A stretch of 64,000 nt of DNA from an uncultured Ardenticatenia bacterium (GCA_937127125.1 CAKZLO010000011.1:1-64000), one strand, 5' to 3'. Counted from the stretch's first letter, positions 1 through 10,933 are shown. Numbers and translations are program-made. The notes: a model not told the origin generated them from the letters alone.

Positions 1-774
1 ACGCCTGGCTTCGTGGGTGCTGACATCGAGAATCTGGTCAACGAGGCGGCCATTCTGGCGGCGCGTCGTAACAAGAAGACCATTGATATGAGTGAGTTCC
101 AAGAAGCGATCGAAAAGGTCATGCTGGGCCCAGAGCGGAAGAGTCGGGTGCTCACCGAGAGAGAGAAGGAGATCATCGCTTATCACGAGGCTGGTCACGC
201 CCTAGTAGCCCGGATGACACCCGGTGCTGACCCCGTGCAAAAAGTGAGCATCGTCGCACGTGGCATGGCAGAGGGCTACGTTCTCCATCTCCCAGAAGAC
301 GATCGCACGTTGGTAAGCAAGTCACGCCTGTTGGCCGAGATGGCCGTATACCTCGGTGGTCGTGTGGCTGAGGAGGTGGTTTTCGACGACATCACCACGG
401 GCGCCCGTCAAGATTTGGAACACGTGACCCGAATCGCCCGTTCGATGGTGACTCGATACGGAATGAGCGAGAAGCTGGGACCGATCACCTTTGGTGAAAA
501 GGAAGAGCTCGTTTTCCTGGGAAAGGAGATCGGTGAGCAGCGAAATTACAGCGAAGAAGTTGCCTATATCATTGACGAGGAAGTCAGAAATCTGGTCGAT
601 CAAGCGTACCAACATGCGCGCGACATCATTACTCGCTATCGCGACAAACTAACTCTGATCGCCACCCGTTTAGTGCAGGAAGAGACACTGGATGCCGAGC
701 AGTTTGAGAATCTATTTGCAGACGCACCGCCGCAGCCAAAGATTGTGTTGAAGCCTCAACCAGTTACGGTCTGA
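1..774 (+). CDS. ftsH: ATP-dependent zinc metalloprotease FtsH, C-terminal part (5' end outside window)
   Basis: This is the end of a membrane-anchored AAA+ protease that degrades misfolded membrane proteins and short-lived regulators. The reading frame is open from base 1 and enters in the last part of the AAA module (TPGFVGADIENLVNEAA, the region after the second region of homology). The M41 peptidase domain follows, with the zinc motif HEAGH at visible residues 62-66 and the third-ligand region around TTGARQDLE. The usual coiled C-terminus is followed by a short proline-rich tail. The membrane segments and Walker motifs lie upstream of the window. The stop lies 9 bases from the convergent end of the acyl-CoA ligase gene. 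The family assignment is secure. Confidence 0.97.
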   Translation, partial: TPGFVGADIENLVNEAAILAARRNKKTIDMSEFQEAIEKVMLGPERKSRVLTEREKEIIAYHEAGHALVARMTPGADPVQKVSIVARGMAEGYVLHLPEDDRTLVSKSRLLAEMAVYLGGRVAEEVVFDDITTGARQDLEHVTRIARSMVTRYGMSEKLGPITFGEKEELVFLGKEIGEQRNYSEEVAYIIDEEVRNLVDQAYQHARDIITRYRDKLTLIATRLVQEETLDAEQFENLFADAPPQPKIVLKPQPVTV

Positions 775-783
775 GCCAATGTT

Positions 784-2499
784 TCAGGCGGTAAGTCCTT
801 CTTCGGCGGCTAGCTGTCGCCTGAGCACCTTTCCGACAGGTGACTTGGGCAAGCTGGTACGAAATTCAACGTATTTGGGGACTTTGTAGGGAGCAAGCCG
901 TTCTCGACAGAAGGAGCGAATCTGCTCCTCGTCTGCTTGCTCTCCTGGTCGCAGCACAATGAAAGCCTTGACACGCTGATCCGTTCCACCTACTGGCACG
1001 CCTATCACAGCCGCTTCGAGCACGTGAGGATGCTCATAGAGTACATCCTCGACTTCGCGGGGATACACCTTAAGCCCACCTGCTGCAACGATAGTATCTT
1101 TCTTGCGATCCACGATGCGAAAGTAACCATCCTCGCTCATCACTGCAATGTCACCCGTATGAAGCCATAGCTTGCCTGTGTCATCGCACCGCAACACATT
1201 GGCCGTCTCTTCTGCCATCATCCAATAGCCCGCCATCAGCTGGGGACCACTAACACACAAGACACCTGGTTGCTTTGGCTCCAAGGTCTTCGTTTCCGTC
1301 TCACTGTCCACGATCTTGCAGTCAGTGTCTGGCAACGGTAAACCGATGGTTCCAATGCGGCCTCCGCTGTGTAACGGGTTACAGTGGGTGATAGGGGACG
1401 CTTCCGTCAATCCATAGCCTTCCACCAACACGCCGCCTGTGATCTGCTGAAACTCCTGCTGGACTTCGCGGGGCAGCGGTGCGGCACCGCTGATACACGC
1501 CTTGATAGAACCCAGCTGATATTCTCCCGAGCGAACTTTGGGATGCTGATTCACCGCCAGAAACATTGAGGGCACCCCTGGGAACAAAGTTACCTGATGG
1601 GTATCGACCGCTGCCAAAATATCATCCAACTGGCGCGGATTGGCGATCAGGACTTGGGTATAACCTCGGTACACCGACTGGTTCATACACATTGTCAGCG
1701 AATAACTATGTGTCAATGGCAAAGCAGTAAGCACTGTTTCTTCACCGGGTACCAAGTTCGTCAACCAGACGGCGATCTGCACAGCGTTGGTGATCAGATT
1801 CCGGTGCGTCAGCTGGGCCCCCTTGGGCAGTCCTGTTGTACCTCCTGTATACAACAATGCAGCGACATCCTCGGGCGATACCGCGACAGAGACGGCAGGG
1901 AGAGTGCGTGCAGGATCAACGCTTAACAGATCGCGCAAACGGTGCACGCGTATTCCGTTGTAAGTGGCACCTTCACCTTGACCCAAGGATAAAGCACCCG
2001 CACCGGTATCCACAAAAGACACAAATGACCGAGACGCCAACTCGTCCAAGCTGGTCAGCACAATATGCTGCAGGCTGGTGGTAGTGGCGGCATCTTGGAC
2101 TTGCTCCCACTTACTATCTAAACACATTGCGATTGTGGCGCCGGCATTGTTCATCTGGTGTGCAAACTCGCGGGCCACGTAAGCAATGTTGACCGGTACC
2201 GCCACTCCGCCAGCTCGCCAGATGGCAAAATACCCGATTACCATCTGGGGGCAGTTTGGCATATAAAGCGCTACCCGATCCCCTTTGCGCACACCGAGTG
2301 ATTGCAGAGCGGTTGCGACCCGATTCACCAAGGCATCCAGCTCACGATAAGTAATGGTATTCTGGGCGAAGATCAGTGCTACTTTATCAGGATACCGGAC
2401 AGAAGTATCACGCAGCAGATCACTCAACGTGACAGAAGGGTAATCCAAGCTCGTAGGCACCTCAGGCGGGTAATGTTGATGCCAAACCCTAGCTTCCAT
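784..2499 (-). CDS. Long-chain fatty-acid--CoA ligase (AMP-forming)
   Basis: This ANL-superfamily enzyme activates a carboxylic acid with ATP to an acyl-adenylate and then forms the acyl-CoA thioester. The phosphate-binding motif LLYTGGTTGLPKGA lies at about residues 215-228. The adenylate motif GYGLTEASP, the hinge region FRIVDRKKD and the C-terminal catalytic-lysine motif PKSPVGKVLRR follow in the expected order. About 571 residues is normal for FadD-type ligases. I chose the ATG at 2499 because GGAGGT sits 7 bases upstream; a TTG two codons earlier has no such site. A well-formed promoter lies at 2552-2580. Chain-length preference cannot be read from the sequence. Confidence 0.93.
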   Translation of the reverse strand: MEARVWHQHYPPEVPTSLDYPSVTLSDLLRDTSVRYPDKVALIFAQNTITYRELDALVNRVATALQSLGVRKGDRVALYMPNCPQMVIGYFAIWRAGGVAVPVNIAYVAREFAHQMNNAGATIAMCLDSKWEQVQDAATTTSLQHIVLTSLDELASRSFVSFVDTGAGALSLGQGEGATYNGIRVHRLRDLLSVDPARTLPAVSVAVSPEDVAALLYTGGTTGLPKGAQLTHRNLITNAVQIAVWLTNLVPGEETVLTALPLTHSYSLTMCMNQSVYRGYTQVLIANPRQLDDILAAVDTHQVTLFPGVPSMFLAVNQHPKVRSGEYQLGSIKACISGAAPLPREVQQEFQQITGGVLVEGYGLTEASPITHCNPLHSGGRIGTIGLPLPDTDCKIVDSETETKTLEPKQPGVLCVSGPQLMAGYWMMAEETANVLRCDDTGKLWLHTGDIAVMSEDGYFRIVDRKKDTIVAAGGLKVYPREVEDVLYEHPHVLEAAVIGVPVGGTDQRVKAFIVLRPGEQADEEQIRSFCRERLAPYKVPKYVEFRTSLPKSPVGKVLRRQLAAEEGLTA

Positions 2500-2551
2500 A
2501 AACAAGACCTCCGAACCTTCCTAATGAACAGTGGATCCCATCGCGTGTCTG

Positions 2552-2580
2552 AGTATAGAAACTGGGCTTCTTCCAGTCAA
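2552..2580 (-). promoter_or_regulatory. Sigma70-type promoter of the acyl-CoA ligase gene
   Basis: Read on the minus strand: TTGACT (2580-2575), a 17-base spacer and TATACT (2557-2552). Transcription would start near 2545 and give a leader of about 46 bases before the ATG at 2499. This is seen in sequence only. Confidence 0.7.
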
Positions 2581-2609
2581 GCGAGAGTCGCAAACACTTA
2601 ATGAAATTC

Positions 2610-2650
2610 GAGGGCCATGAGCACGGATACTCTAACCGATCATGGCCCTC
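2610..2650 (-). terminator. Inverted repeat, likely terminator of trpB2
   Basis: GAGGGCCATGA and TCATGGCCCTC form a perfect 11-bp inverted repeat with a 19-base loop, 33 bases beyond the trpB2 stop. The thymine tract after it on the minus strand is weak (GAATTTCATT), so a factor-independent terminator is likely but not certain. Confidence 0.55.
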
Positions 2651-2682
2651 ACGTTCCTCACCACTGTTAAAGCCTTGATTGT

Positions 2683-4062
2683 CTATGCAGCTTCCACCTT
2701 CGGAAGATTTGCAAGCGCAGCCTCCAACGCTTCGACGGGGAAGTCAAAATCCTCCAACTTATTATTCAGGTAAGCGTCGTACGCTGCTAGATCAAGCAGT
2801 CCGTGGCCACTCAGATTGAATGCGATAACTCGCGATTTACCTTCTGCCTTGGCTTGCAGTGCCTCGTCCACAGCCACGCGTACTGCGTGTGCCGATTCGG
2901 GAGCAGGCAGGATACCCTCCGTGCGGGCAAACATGACAGCAGCCTCAAAGACAGGATTCTGATAAACCGCCACCGCTTCCATTAGCCCTTGGTTAACCAA
3001 GGCTGCTACAATGGGTGCCATCCCGTGGTAGCGCAGACCACCAGCATGAATACCGGACGGAACAAAAGTGTGTCCCAATGTGTGCATTTTGATCAAAGGG
3101 GTCAGATGGGCTGTGTCGCCGTAGTCGTAAGTGTATTTCCCACGGGTAAGGCTGGGACAAGCACGAGGCTCCACCGCCACGAAGCGCGTGTTCAGCCCCT
3201 TGTGCAGACGTTCACGCAGAAATGGCATAGCAAAACCAGCAAAGTTCGATCCACCGCCTACACACCCGATCAGCACATCAGGATAGTCATCCGCTAGGGC
3301 AAACTGTTGAAGTGCCTCTTCGCCTACTACGGTTTGATGGAGAATCACATGGTTTAGCACACTGCCCAAGCTGTACTTCACTGTGCCGCCACTGGTCGCA
3401 GCTACCTCCACTGCCTCGCTGATGGCAATACCCAGGCTGCCTGGTGATTCAGGATCTTGTTCCAAGATTTTGCGGCCCGCCTCGGTCAATGGCGAGGGGC
3501 TGGGGTGTACCTTCGCGCCATAGACTTCCATCAAATTGCGCCGATAAGGTTTTTGATGGTAGCTCACTTTGACCATGAAGACCTCTACATCGATGCCGAA
3601 GAAGGCACCAGCCATTGATAACGCACTACCCCATTGACCTGCACCAGTCTCAGTCGCGAGCTTCTTGACACCTTCCTGCTTATTGTAAAAAGCTTGAGCA
3701 ATAGCAGTGTTGAGCTTGTGACTGCCAGCAGGGCTTACCCCTTCATACTTATAATAAATACGCGCAGGTGTGTCCAGCAGTTTTTCGAGGCGCCGAGCAC
3801 GGATCAGCGGTGTAGGTCGGTATAGCTTATACGCCTCACGTACTGGCTCGGGTATCTCGATATACCTTTCTGGGCTTACCTCCTGCATAATTAGAGCCAT
3901 CGGAAACAAAGGGGCCAGATCATCTGGACCAACTGGCTGCAAGGTGGCAGGATGCAGCACTGGAGGTAAAGGTTTGGGAAGGTCAGCCAAGACGTTGTAC
4001 CATGCCTTAGGAATGTCGTACTCACCGAGCAGAAACTTGGTTCGATCATTCTTGGTTACCAT
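2683..4062 (-). CDS. trpB: Tryptophan synthase beta chain, TrpB2 type
   Basis: This PLP enzyme condenses indole with serine (or O-phosphoserine in some TrpB2 proteins) to tryptophan. The PLP lysine lies in [11 protein letters not shown], and a glycine-rich phosphate loop [12 protein letters not shown] is present. About 459 residues with the N-terminal extension fits TrpB2 rather than the roughly 400-residue TrpB1. I chose the ATG at 4062 because GGAGGA precedes it; the frame upstream is open but runs through the T-box terminator and is not coding. No trpA or other trp gene is adjacent, so it may act as a stand-alone indole-salvage enzyme or serve a distant TrpA. The T-box upstream shows it is induced when tRNA-Trp is uncharged. 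Confidence 0.95.
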   Translation of the reverse strand: MVTKNDRTKFLLGEYDIPKAWYNVLADLPKPLPPVLHPATLQPVGPDDLAPLFPMALIMQEVSPERYIEIPEPVREAYKLYRPTPLIRARRLEKLLDTPARIYYKYEGVSPAGSHKLNTAIAQAFYNKQEGVKKLATETGAGQWGSALSMAGAFFGIDVEVFMVKVSYHQKPYRRNLMEVYGAKVHPSPSPLTEAGRKILEQDPESPGSLGIAISEAVEVAATSGGTVKYSLGSVLNHVILHQTVVGEEALQQFALADDYPDVLIGCVGGGSNFAGFAMPFLRERLHKGLNTRFVAVEPRACPSLTRGKYTYDYGDTAHLTPLIKMHTLGHTFVPSGIHAGGLRYHGMAPIVAALVNQGLMEAVAVYQNPVFEAAVMFARTEGILPAPESAHAVRVAVDEALQAKAEGKSRVIAFNLSGHGLLDLAAYDAYLNNKLEDFDFPVEALEAALANLPKVEAA

Positions 4063-4117
4063 TGTCTCTTCCTCCTTGTTTATGTATGCTATTTCTTGAA
4101 AATGTTGTACCAAATAG

Positions 4118-4172
4118 AAAAAACCCTTTCGCCTGCCGTGTCCCGGATATCGGAACCCTGAGGACGAAAGGG
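4118..4172 (-). terminator. Intrinsic terminator of the T-box leader
   Basis: CCCTTTCG (4172-4165) pairs with CGAAAGGG (4131-4124) and is followed by six thymines (4123-4118) on the minus strand. It lies between the T-box motif and the trpB2 start, as expected for transcription attenuation. Confidence 0.9.
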
Positions 4173-4535
4173 CTTTGTCCAACCACTTCCGCGGTGCCAC
4201 CTCACTTAGACTGATGCTGACCTGGTCTGCATTGTGACATCAGTGAAACAAAGAACCCGTGTGAAACGCACACGGGTCCCGGGTGCACCAGTCTCACTCT
4301 ACGGGTACGCTGCAAAGCCCAACGAAACGCTCTGCTTAATACCCAGCTCTCTGATAACGGTAGAGTTTCCGGCGCCGTCTACTCATCAGCATTGCTGATT
4401 TTCGGGACGCAACTCCCGGGCCCATTCCCCACCCGCGCACATACCGACCTTCCACCTTACGTCGGCTCTCTGGATGCCGCTTGGATGGGTACTAGCCCCG
4501 TTCACAGTTGTTGGACTATTATCTTTTTATCATCC
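4118..4535 (-). promoter_or_regulatory. T-box riboswitch, tryptophan specific, controlling trpB2
   Basis: Read on the minus strand, this leader has the hallmarks of a T-box. The stem I motif CAGAGAGCC is at 4472-4464, with its partner loop GGTGG at 4456-4452. The specifier TGG sits at 4424-4422 in the classic GAA-codon-purine context. Stem II-like sequence (AGTAGACGG...CCGTTATC) follows, then a strong hairpin at 4255-4279 and the conserved T-box AGGTGGCACCGCGGAAG at 4202-4186. The bulge TGGC would pair with an acceptor end GCCA, which fits the G discriminator base of bacterial tRNA-Trp. A terminator competes with the antiterminator. Specifier, discriminator and target gene all agree on tryptophan. 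Confidence 0.94.
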
Positions 4536-4541
4536 TGTAAT

Positions 4542-4570
4542 ATTATATTACTTGACACAAGGTTTGTCAA
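4542..4570 (-). promoter_or_regulatory. Consensus sigma70 promoter of the T-box/trpB2 transcript
   Basis: On the minus strand: TTGACA (4570-4565), exactly 17 bases, TATAAT (4547-4542). The start point would be near 4535, at the 5' end of the T-box. The -35 hexamer is also one arm of an inverted repeat TTGACA-N7-TGTCAA (4570-4552), which could be a repressor site or chance. Confidence 0.88.
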
Positions 4571-4844
4571 ATCCCATGCAAGAACCACAACCTTTGCAAA
4601 GTAGCTTGGTGTCTTGCTCCCCCTCTACGAGTTATGCAGGCAAACGCGTCCGCTCGAGGATTCATAGATGTTCGGCCACTCGACCCTGCGAGAGCGAACC
4701 TATGAAGAGCTATATTCCCAATTTACAGGGGCCGCGAGTACGTCCAAAGGGCAAGTGCCGAAAGGACCTTTTCCCACCCGGATTCTCGTAGGAAAACAGG
4801 CTCATAAACCTGGTAATCTGAGTGTTTTTCTGCCAAGACAACTC
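4571..4844. other. Intergenic region between divergent promoters, with an imperfect hairpin
   Basis: No convincing gene is visible. At 4661-4706 there is an extended imperfect hairpin: TTCATAG with CTATGAA (7 bp), GTTCG with CGAAC (5 bp), and an inner CTCG with CGAG (4 bp) around a 6-base loop. A second small fold, GTCC...GGCA...TGCC...GGAC, lies between about 4753 and 4780. A structured small RNA or a binding site for a regulator of the divergent promoters are both possible. I cannot assign a known RNA family. Confidence 0.4.
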
Positions 4845-4872
4845 TTGACAATTAGAACGAATGTGCTATGAT
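4845..4872 (+). promoter_or_regulatory. Sigma70-type promoter of the radical SAM/methyltransferase genes
   Basis: TTGACA (4845-4850), a 16-base spacer and TATGAT (4867-4872). The start point would fall near 4879, at or within the first codons of the downstream gene, so that gene may be translated from a leaderless mRNA. Confidence 0.7.
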
Positions 4873-4878
4873 AGAAGT

Positions 4879-7175
<2,297 letters not shown>

Positions 7176-7187
7176 ATTCAGAGGTCG

Positions 7188-8561
7188 ATGCGCACGACTC
7201 TAGCCAATCTGCTGGCGCGCGGCGCTAACCAGACGACAGCGTTCCTGCCAGTGCCTGATTCAGAAACATTGGCGGAGACACTGATTGCCTTTGCCAATGC
7301 CGAGGGTGGCACAGTGCTGTTAGGCATAGACGAACGAGGCACGATACATACCTCGCTGCTGGCGGAAGAGGTTGAGGTCATCTTGATGCGTGCTCTGAGC
7401 ATGTGCCGTCCACCGGTGGTCACGCAATGGGGACAGGCTGAGCTGGCACATGGCACCATTGTGCACATTACTGTGCCACGCAGCCCCGAGTTACACAGCC
7501 TGGCCGATGGACGTGTTTTAGTGCGCCATGGTGCTCTCAACATGCCACTGGGAGGTGACGCTATTCGCCAACTGGCGGCCACCAAGTCAAGCGGCGACTT
7601 CGAGGCAGAACCGGTGCAAGGTGCCACGCGAGATGATCTAGACGACTCCGTTATTGAAGAGTATCTCAACAAGCGCCGCGACCGTGGTCGAACCCCTATC
7701 AATGGCTCCATTGATGATCACCTGATCGGCATCGGCGCGCTAACCGAAGATAGAATTCCCACTGTCTCTGGTATGCTCCTATTTGGAAAACATCCACAGG
7801 AGTTCCTGCCCCAAAGTGGCATCGTGTTTGTGCGATTCGAAGGCACCGAACCACGTGGCAAGAACGGCCTGGCAGGCTACGGCCGGCGTGCTGAGCTGGA
7901 AGGTCCTCTAGCACGGCTGGTGGAAGCAGCATGGAACATCACCTGGCAAGAGATGCGTGTGGGCGCTGTGGTTGTTGGCCTGAAACGCGAGGAACAGCCA
8001 GAATACCCTAGCTTCGCGGTGCGCGAGGCATTGGTCAACGCCATCGCCCATCGCGATTACCGCCTCACAGGACGCCGGGTGGAAATTCGCATGTTCGAGG
8101 ATCGACTGGAAGTCATCAGCCCGGGCGGGCTACCCGGTTACATCACTGTGGACAATATTGTCGATGAACACTTTTCGCGCAATCCCCGGATTGTGGCCGG
8201 CCTCTTCCAGTGGGGGTACATAGAGGAGCTGGGGCTGGGCATCGACCGCATGATTGAGGAAATGTTACAACATGGTCACCCTGCACCTGAGTTCAAAGCG
8301 ACCCCATACTCCTTCACAGTCACGCTGCGCAATACGCGCGAACGTCCCGCAGCCCGCACATGGGAAAGCAATATGAACGAGCGGCAAATGCGTGCGCTCG
8401 CTTATGTACGCGAATTCGGCCGCATCACCAATCGCGAATACCGGGACCTATGCCCATCGGTGTCGCCGGAGACGTTGCGCCTCGATCTGGCTGACCTGGT
8501 AGACAAGAACCTCCTGCTCAGGGTTGGTGACAAGCGCGGCACCTATTACATCCTGAAATAG
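7188..8561 (+). CDS. AlbA_2/Schlafen-domain protein with ATPase-like region and winged helix (COG2865-like)
   Basis: The N-terminal 120 residues carry the AlbA_2 (Schlafen-like) signature ETLIAFANAEGGTVLLGIDERG. The middle region, about residues 275-370, has VREALVNAIAHRDY and GLGIDRMIEEM, typical of the HATPase_c_4 module in proteins loosely called RecG-like. The last 65 residues look like a winged helix. Such proteins are usually annotated as putative transcriptional regulators or ATP-dependent helicases; the helicase name is not supported because no Walker A/helicase motifs are visible. It starts 12 bases after the methyltransferase stop and is probably co-transcribed with it. A link to reading or responding to DNA modification is a guess. 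Confidence 0.85.
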   Translation: MRTTLANLLARGANQTTAFLPVPDSETLAETLIAFANAEGGTVLLGIDERGTIHTSLLAEEVEVILMRALSMCRPPVVTQWGQAELAHGTIVHITVPRSPELHSLADGRVLVRHGALNMPLGGDAIRQLAATKSSGDFEAEPVQGATRDDLDDSVIEEYLNKRRDRGRTPINGSIDDHLIGIGALTEDRIPTVSGMLLFGKHPQEFLPQSGIVFVRFEGTEPRGKNGLAGYGRRAELEGPLARLVEAAWNITWQEMRVGAVVVGLKREEQPEYPSFAVREALVNAIAHRDYRLTGRRVEIRMFEDRLEVISPGGLPGYITVDNIVDEHFSRNPRIVAGLFQWGYIEELGLGIDRMIEEMLQHGHPAPEFKATPYSFTVTLRNTRERPAARTWESNMNERQMRALAYVREFGRITNREYRDLCPSVSPETLRLDLADLVDKNLLLRVGDKRGTYYILK

Positions 8562-9158
8562 TCAAGCAGGCTGCTCACTCGGAACTGATAGATGGCTCGC
8601 CGTTAATCTTGCTATTGTATCTGTTGTGCTCCGGAGCGAGATCCTCGCTGTGCTAAGTGCTCTGCCGGAACAAGAGACGCTCGTCTCACAATTAACAGAC
8701 TAGGAGGATGGAGGCTGCCAGTGTCCTGTTCACACTTTGGGTTAAGACCGAGCTGCATCCGCAGAGCACCCACCGAACGCTGATCAGCACCTTCAGAGCG
8801 AAACTTAGAATGAATGTCGAAAACTTGTCCTTCCTGCGCGCCACTCCCCAGCGTCTGGACGCAACCCCGTGCCCGGTCTCAGATAGCGCAGCTACATGCC
8901 CAGAGCATTGTCCTTCAGCCCAGCCTCTGCAGAGAAAGGCGAAGAGCATTAATATTATCCTCAAAAAGTGCTTTATCCCAAAGCGATATCCCAAATTATC
9001 CCAAATTATCCCAAACACTCCACTAGTGGGCATATAAAGGCCTTATGTCACGCAGATTTCTGCAGGAGAATAGGTTCACAAGACGGGCAATTGTGATGTT
9101 TCTGAACACTCTCAACTGAGCTTGCTACACCAGAAATAATATGGTTACATGATCTTGC
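8562..9158. other. 597-bp intergenic region, no recognised gene
   Basis: Open frames exist on both strands across 8692-9037, but neither gives a recognisable protein. The plus-strand one begins directly on AGGAGG with no spacing. Small palindromes are present: GCTCCGGAGC at 8628-8637, AGCGAG-atc-CTCGCT at 8635-8649 and GAGAC-gctc-GTCTC at 8674-8687. A short tandem repeat lies at 8988-9017. The region may hold decayed coding sequence or control elements; nothing firmer can be said. Confidence 0.4.
8988..9017. repeat. Tandem repeat of a 10-bp unit (ATCCCAAATT)
   Basis: ATCCCAAATT occurs at 8988-8997 and 8998-9007, and again with two changes at 9008-9017. A further ATCCCAAAG lies at 8975-8983. 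The period is close to one helical turn, so the units face the same side of the DNA, as expected of a cooperative protein-binding array. A function is not shown. Confidence 0.65.
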
Positions 9159-9851
9159 ATGACCCCCTGGAGATTGCCAGCAGTGGCGGATAGCTTTGGC
9201 TTCGCAGAAGCGCGCAAGCGCATGGTTGAGCAGCAGCTGGTGCGACGCGGCATCAAGGATGAACGTGTATTGCAAGCAATGTGCGAGGTTCCCCGCCACC
9301 GCTTCGTACCCCCTAATATGTGGGCTATGGCCTATCAGGATCATCCTTTGCCCATTGGCTTGGGGCAAACCATTTCTCAGCCTTACATTGTGGCCTATAT
9401 GACCGAACAGCTGGAGCTGGAACCGCACGACCGCGTTCTGGAGATCGGCACTGGCTCTGGCTATCAAGCTGCTATTCTCAGCCGGCTGGCGCGGCGTGTT
9501 TACACTATTGAACGCTTGCCAGAGCTTTCTGAACGCGCGCGCCTTGTCCTAGAAGAGCTGGGCTATGACAACATCGAGTTTCGCGTAGGCGATGGCAGCC
9601 AAGGCTGGCCCGAAGAGGCACCTTTCGATGCGATCATTGTAACTGCCGCAGCACCCGAGCCGCCTCCACCACTCATCAAACAACTGGCAGATGGGGCTCA
9701 CCTCGTAATCCCAATCGGCCCCACGGGCTATCAGGATTTAATGCGCATCACGCGACACGGACCACACTTGCGCACCGAATACCTCACTCCAGTGGCTTTC
9801 GTCCCACTCATTGGTCTGCACGGCTACGCCGAGCCGGACGAGAACTCCTAA
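9159..9851 (+). CDS. pcm: Protein-L-isoaspartate O-methyltransferase
   Basis: This enzyme repairs damaged proteins by methylating isoaspartyl residues with SAM so that they can return to aspartate. The sequence shows RHRFVPPNMWAMAY, the family core GQTISQPYIVAYMTE, the SAM-binding motif VLEIGTGSGYQAAIL and the segment FDAIIVTAAAPEPP. About 230 residues is slightly longer than the usual 205-220. No ribosome site precedes the ATG at 9159; a GTG at 9183 with GGAG ten bases upstream is an alternative. The gene ends in a 4-base overlap with the convergent radical SAM gene. Confidence 0.94.
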   Translation: MTPWRLPAVADSFGFAEARKRMVEQQLVRRGIKDERVLQAMCEVPRHRFVPPNMWAMAYQDHPLPIGLGQTISQPYIVAYMTEQLELEPHDRVLEIGTGSGYQAAILSRLARRVYTIERLPELSERARLVLEELGYDNIEFRVGDGSQGWPEEAPFDAIIVTAAAPEPPPPLIKQLADGAHLVIPIGPTGYQDLMRITRHGPHLRTEYLTPVAFVPLIGLHGYAEPDENS

Positions 9852-10933
9852 TAAGCTCTGTGTTGGAAATGTCCCTGCGTCCACCAGCGGCCTGGAATAA
9901 CTGCCTGACATTCTGGACATCGTCCATCGGGGGTCACGCGGTAGGACTCAATCCAATAACCGTAGCGCGCTACCAGTGCAGCGTGACATTGGGGACACCA
10001 AGTCGTTTCCCATTGGGGTAGACGCCCGGCTATGTTACCTACATACACAAAATGTAATCCAGCCTGGGTACCAATCTCGGCAGCGCGCAACAGAGTGCGC
10101 ACCGACGTGCTCTCCACATCGCGCATTTTGTAGTCGCCATGGAAAGCAGTGACATGCCAAGGAATATCCGGCGAGACACCAGCGATAAAGGCTGCTGCCT
10201 CGCGCAGCTCCGCGTCTGAATCATTGAAACCGGGAACAACCAGCGTTACCACCTCTACCCAGAAACCGCGTTGGTGTGCTCCCTCGATGGTTGCCAACAC
10301 GTGGCGTAGCTGCCCCCCCATGCGGCGGTAGTTCTCCTCGCGCATGCTCTTTAAGTCTATCTTGTAGCAATCGGTCACCGGCCGCAGATAATCCAACACC
10401 TCGGGAGTGGCATGACCGTTGGAAACGAACCCTGTTAACAACCCTGCTTGCTTGGCCAGCTTAAAGATAGCAGCTGCCCACTCCGCTGTGATCAGGGGTT
10501 CATTATAGGAGCTGATGACTGCTTGTGATCCGCTTTGCCGCGCCACAGCAATTATTTGTTCAGCAGTAATAGGGCGCGGTGGCACACCAGCTGCCTCATC
10601 GCGCAGTGCCTGCGTGGTCAACCAGTTCTGGCAGAAGGGACAATGGAAGTCGCAACCCAGCATGCCAAACGTCAGCGCAGTAGCACCAGGCAAGACGTGG
10701 TAAAGCGGCTTCTTTTCAATCGGATCAGGGTTCAAACCGACCGTATAGCCGTAGGGAACATACAGCGTGCCTCCCCGGTTGAAACGTACCTGACAAATAC
10801 CACGCTTCCCCTCACCGATCAGGCAACGGTGTGCACATGCGAAGCAACGTACTTTGCTCCCTTCCAGCTTCTCATACAATTCGCCCGGTGCTGTCAGTTG
10901 ATCGATCTGCTCCGCCAGATTTTTCACCCGCAC
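9848..10933 (-). CDS. amrS: AmmeMemoRadiSam system radical SAM enzyme
   Basis: The radical SAM motif CDFHCPFC lies at residues 94-101. Two cysteine pairs come before it (CFAC-x3-C-x9-C), with the family-typical stretch GGTLYVPYGYTVGLNPDPIEKKPLYH. A zinc-ribbon-like tail (CPQC...CPEC) follows at the C-terminus. This combination defines the AmrS group, usually linked to MEMO1- and AMMECR1-like proteins; neither partner is in this window, and the reaction is unknown. It is also close in sequence to pyruvate formate-lyase activating enzymes, an older and probably misleading annotation. A TATAAT box lies upstream. The start is GTG with a distant GGAG. Confidence 0.92.
   Translation of the reverse strand: MRVKNLAEQIDQLTAPGELYEKLEGSKVRCFACAHRCLIGEGKRGICQVRFNRGGTLYVPYGYTVGLNPDPIEKKPLYHVLPGATALTFGMLGCDFHCPFCQNWLTTQALRDEAAGVPPRPITAEQIIAVARQSGSQAVISSYNEPLITAEWAAAIFKLAKQAGLLTGFVSNGHATPEVLDYLRPVTDCYKIDLKSMREENYRRMGGQLRHVLATIEGAHQRGFWVEVVTLVVPGFNDSDAELREAAAFIAGVSPDIPWHVTAFHGDYKMRDVESTSVRTLLRAAEIGTQAGLHFVYVGNIAGRLPQWETTWCPQCHAALVARYGYWIESYRVTPDGRCPECQAVIPGRWWTQGHFQHRAY

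Noticed and set aside
4063-4200. Longer TrpB reading frame starting at 4200
   Set aside because: The extra codons run through the T-box motif and its terminator, and a good ribosome site precedes the ATG at 4062.
7188-8561. ATP-dependent DNA helicase (RecG) name for the AlbA_2 protein
   Set aside because: No helicase motifs (Walker A GxGKT, DExH) are present; the name is an inherited annotation of this family.
8692-9037. Overlapping open frames on both strands in the intergenic region
   Set aside because: Neither translation resembles a protein family, and the plus-strand start sits directly on its purine-rich site without spacing.
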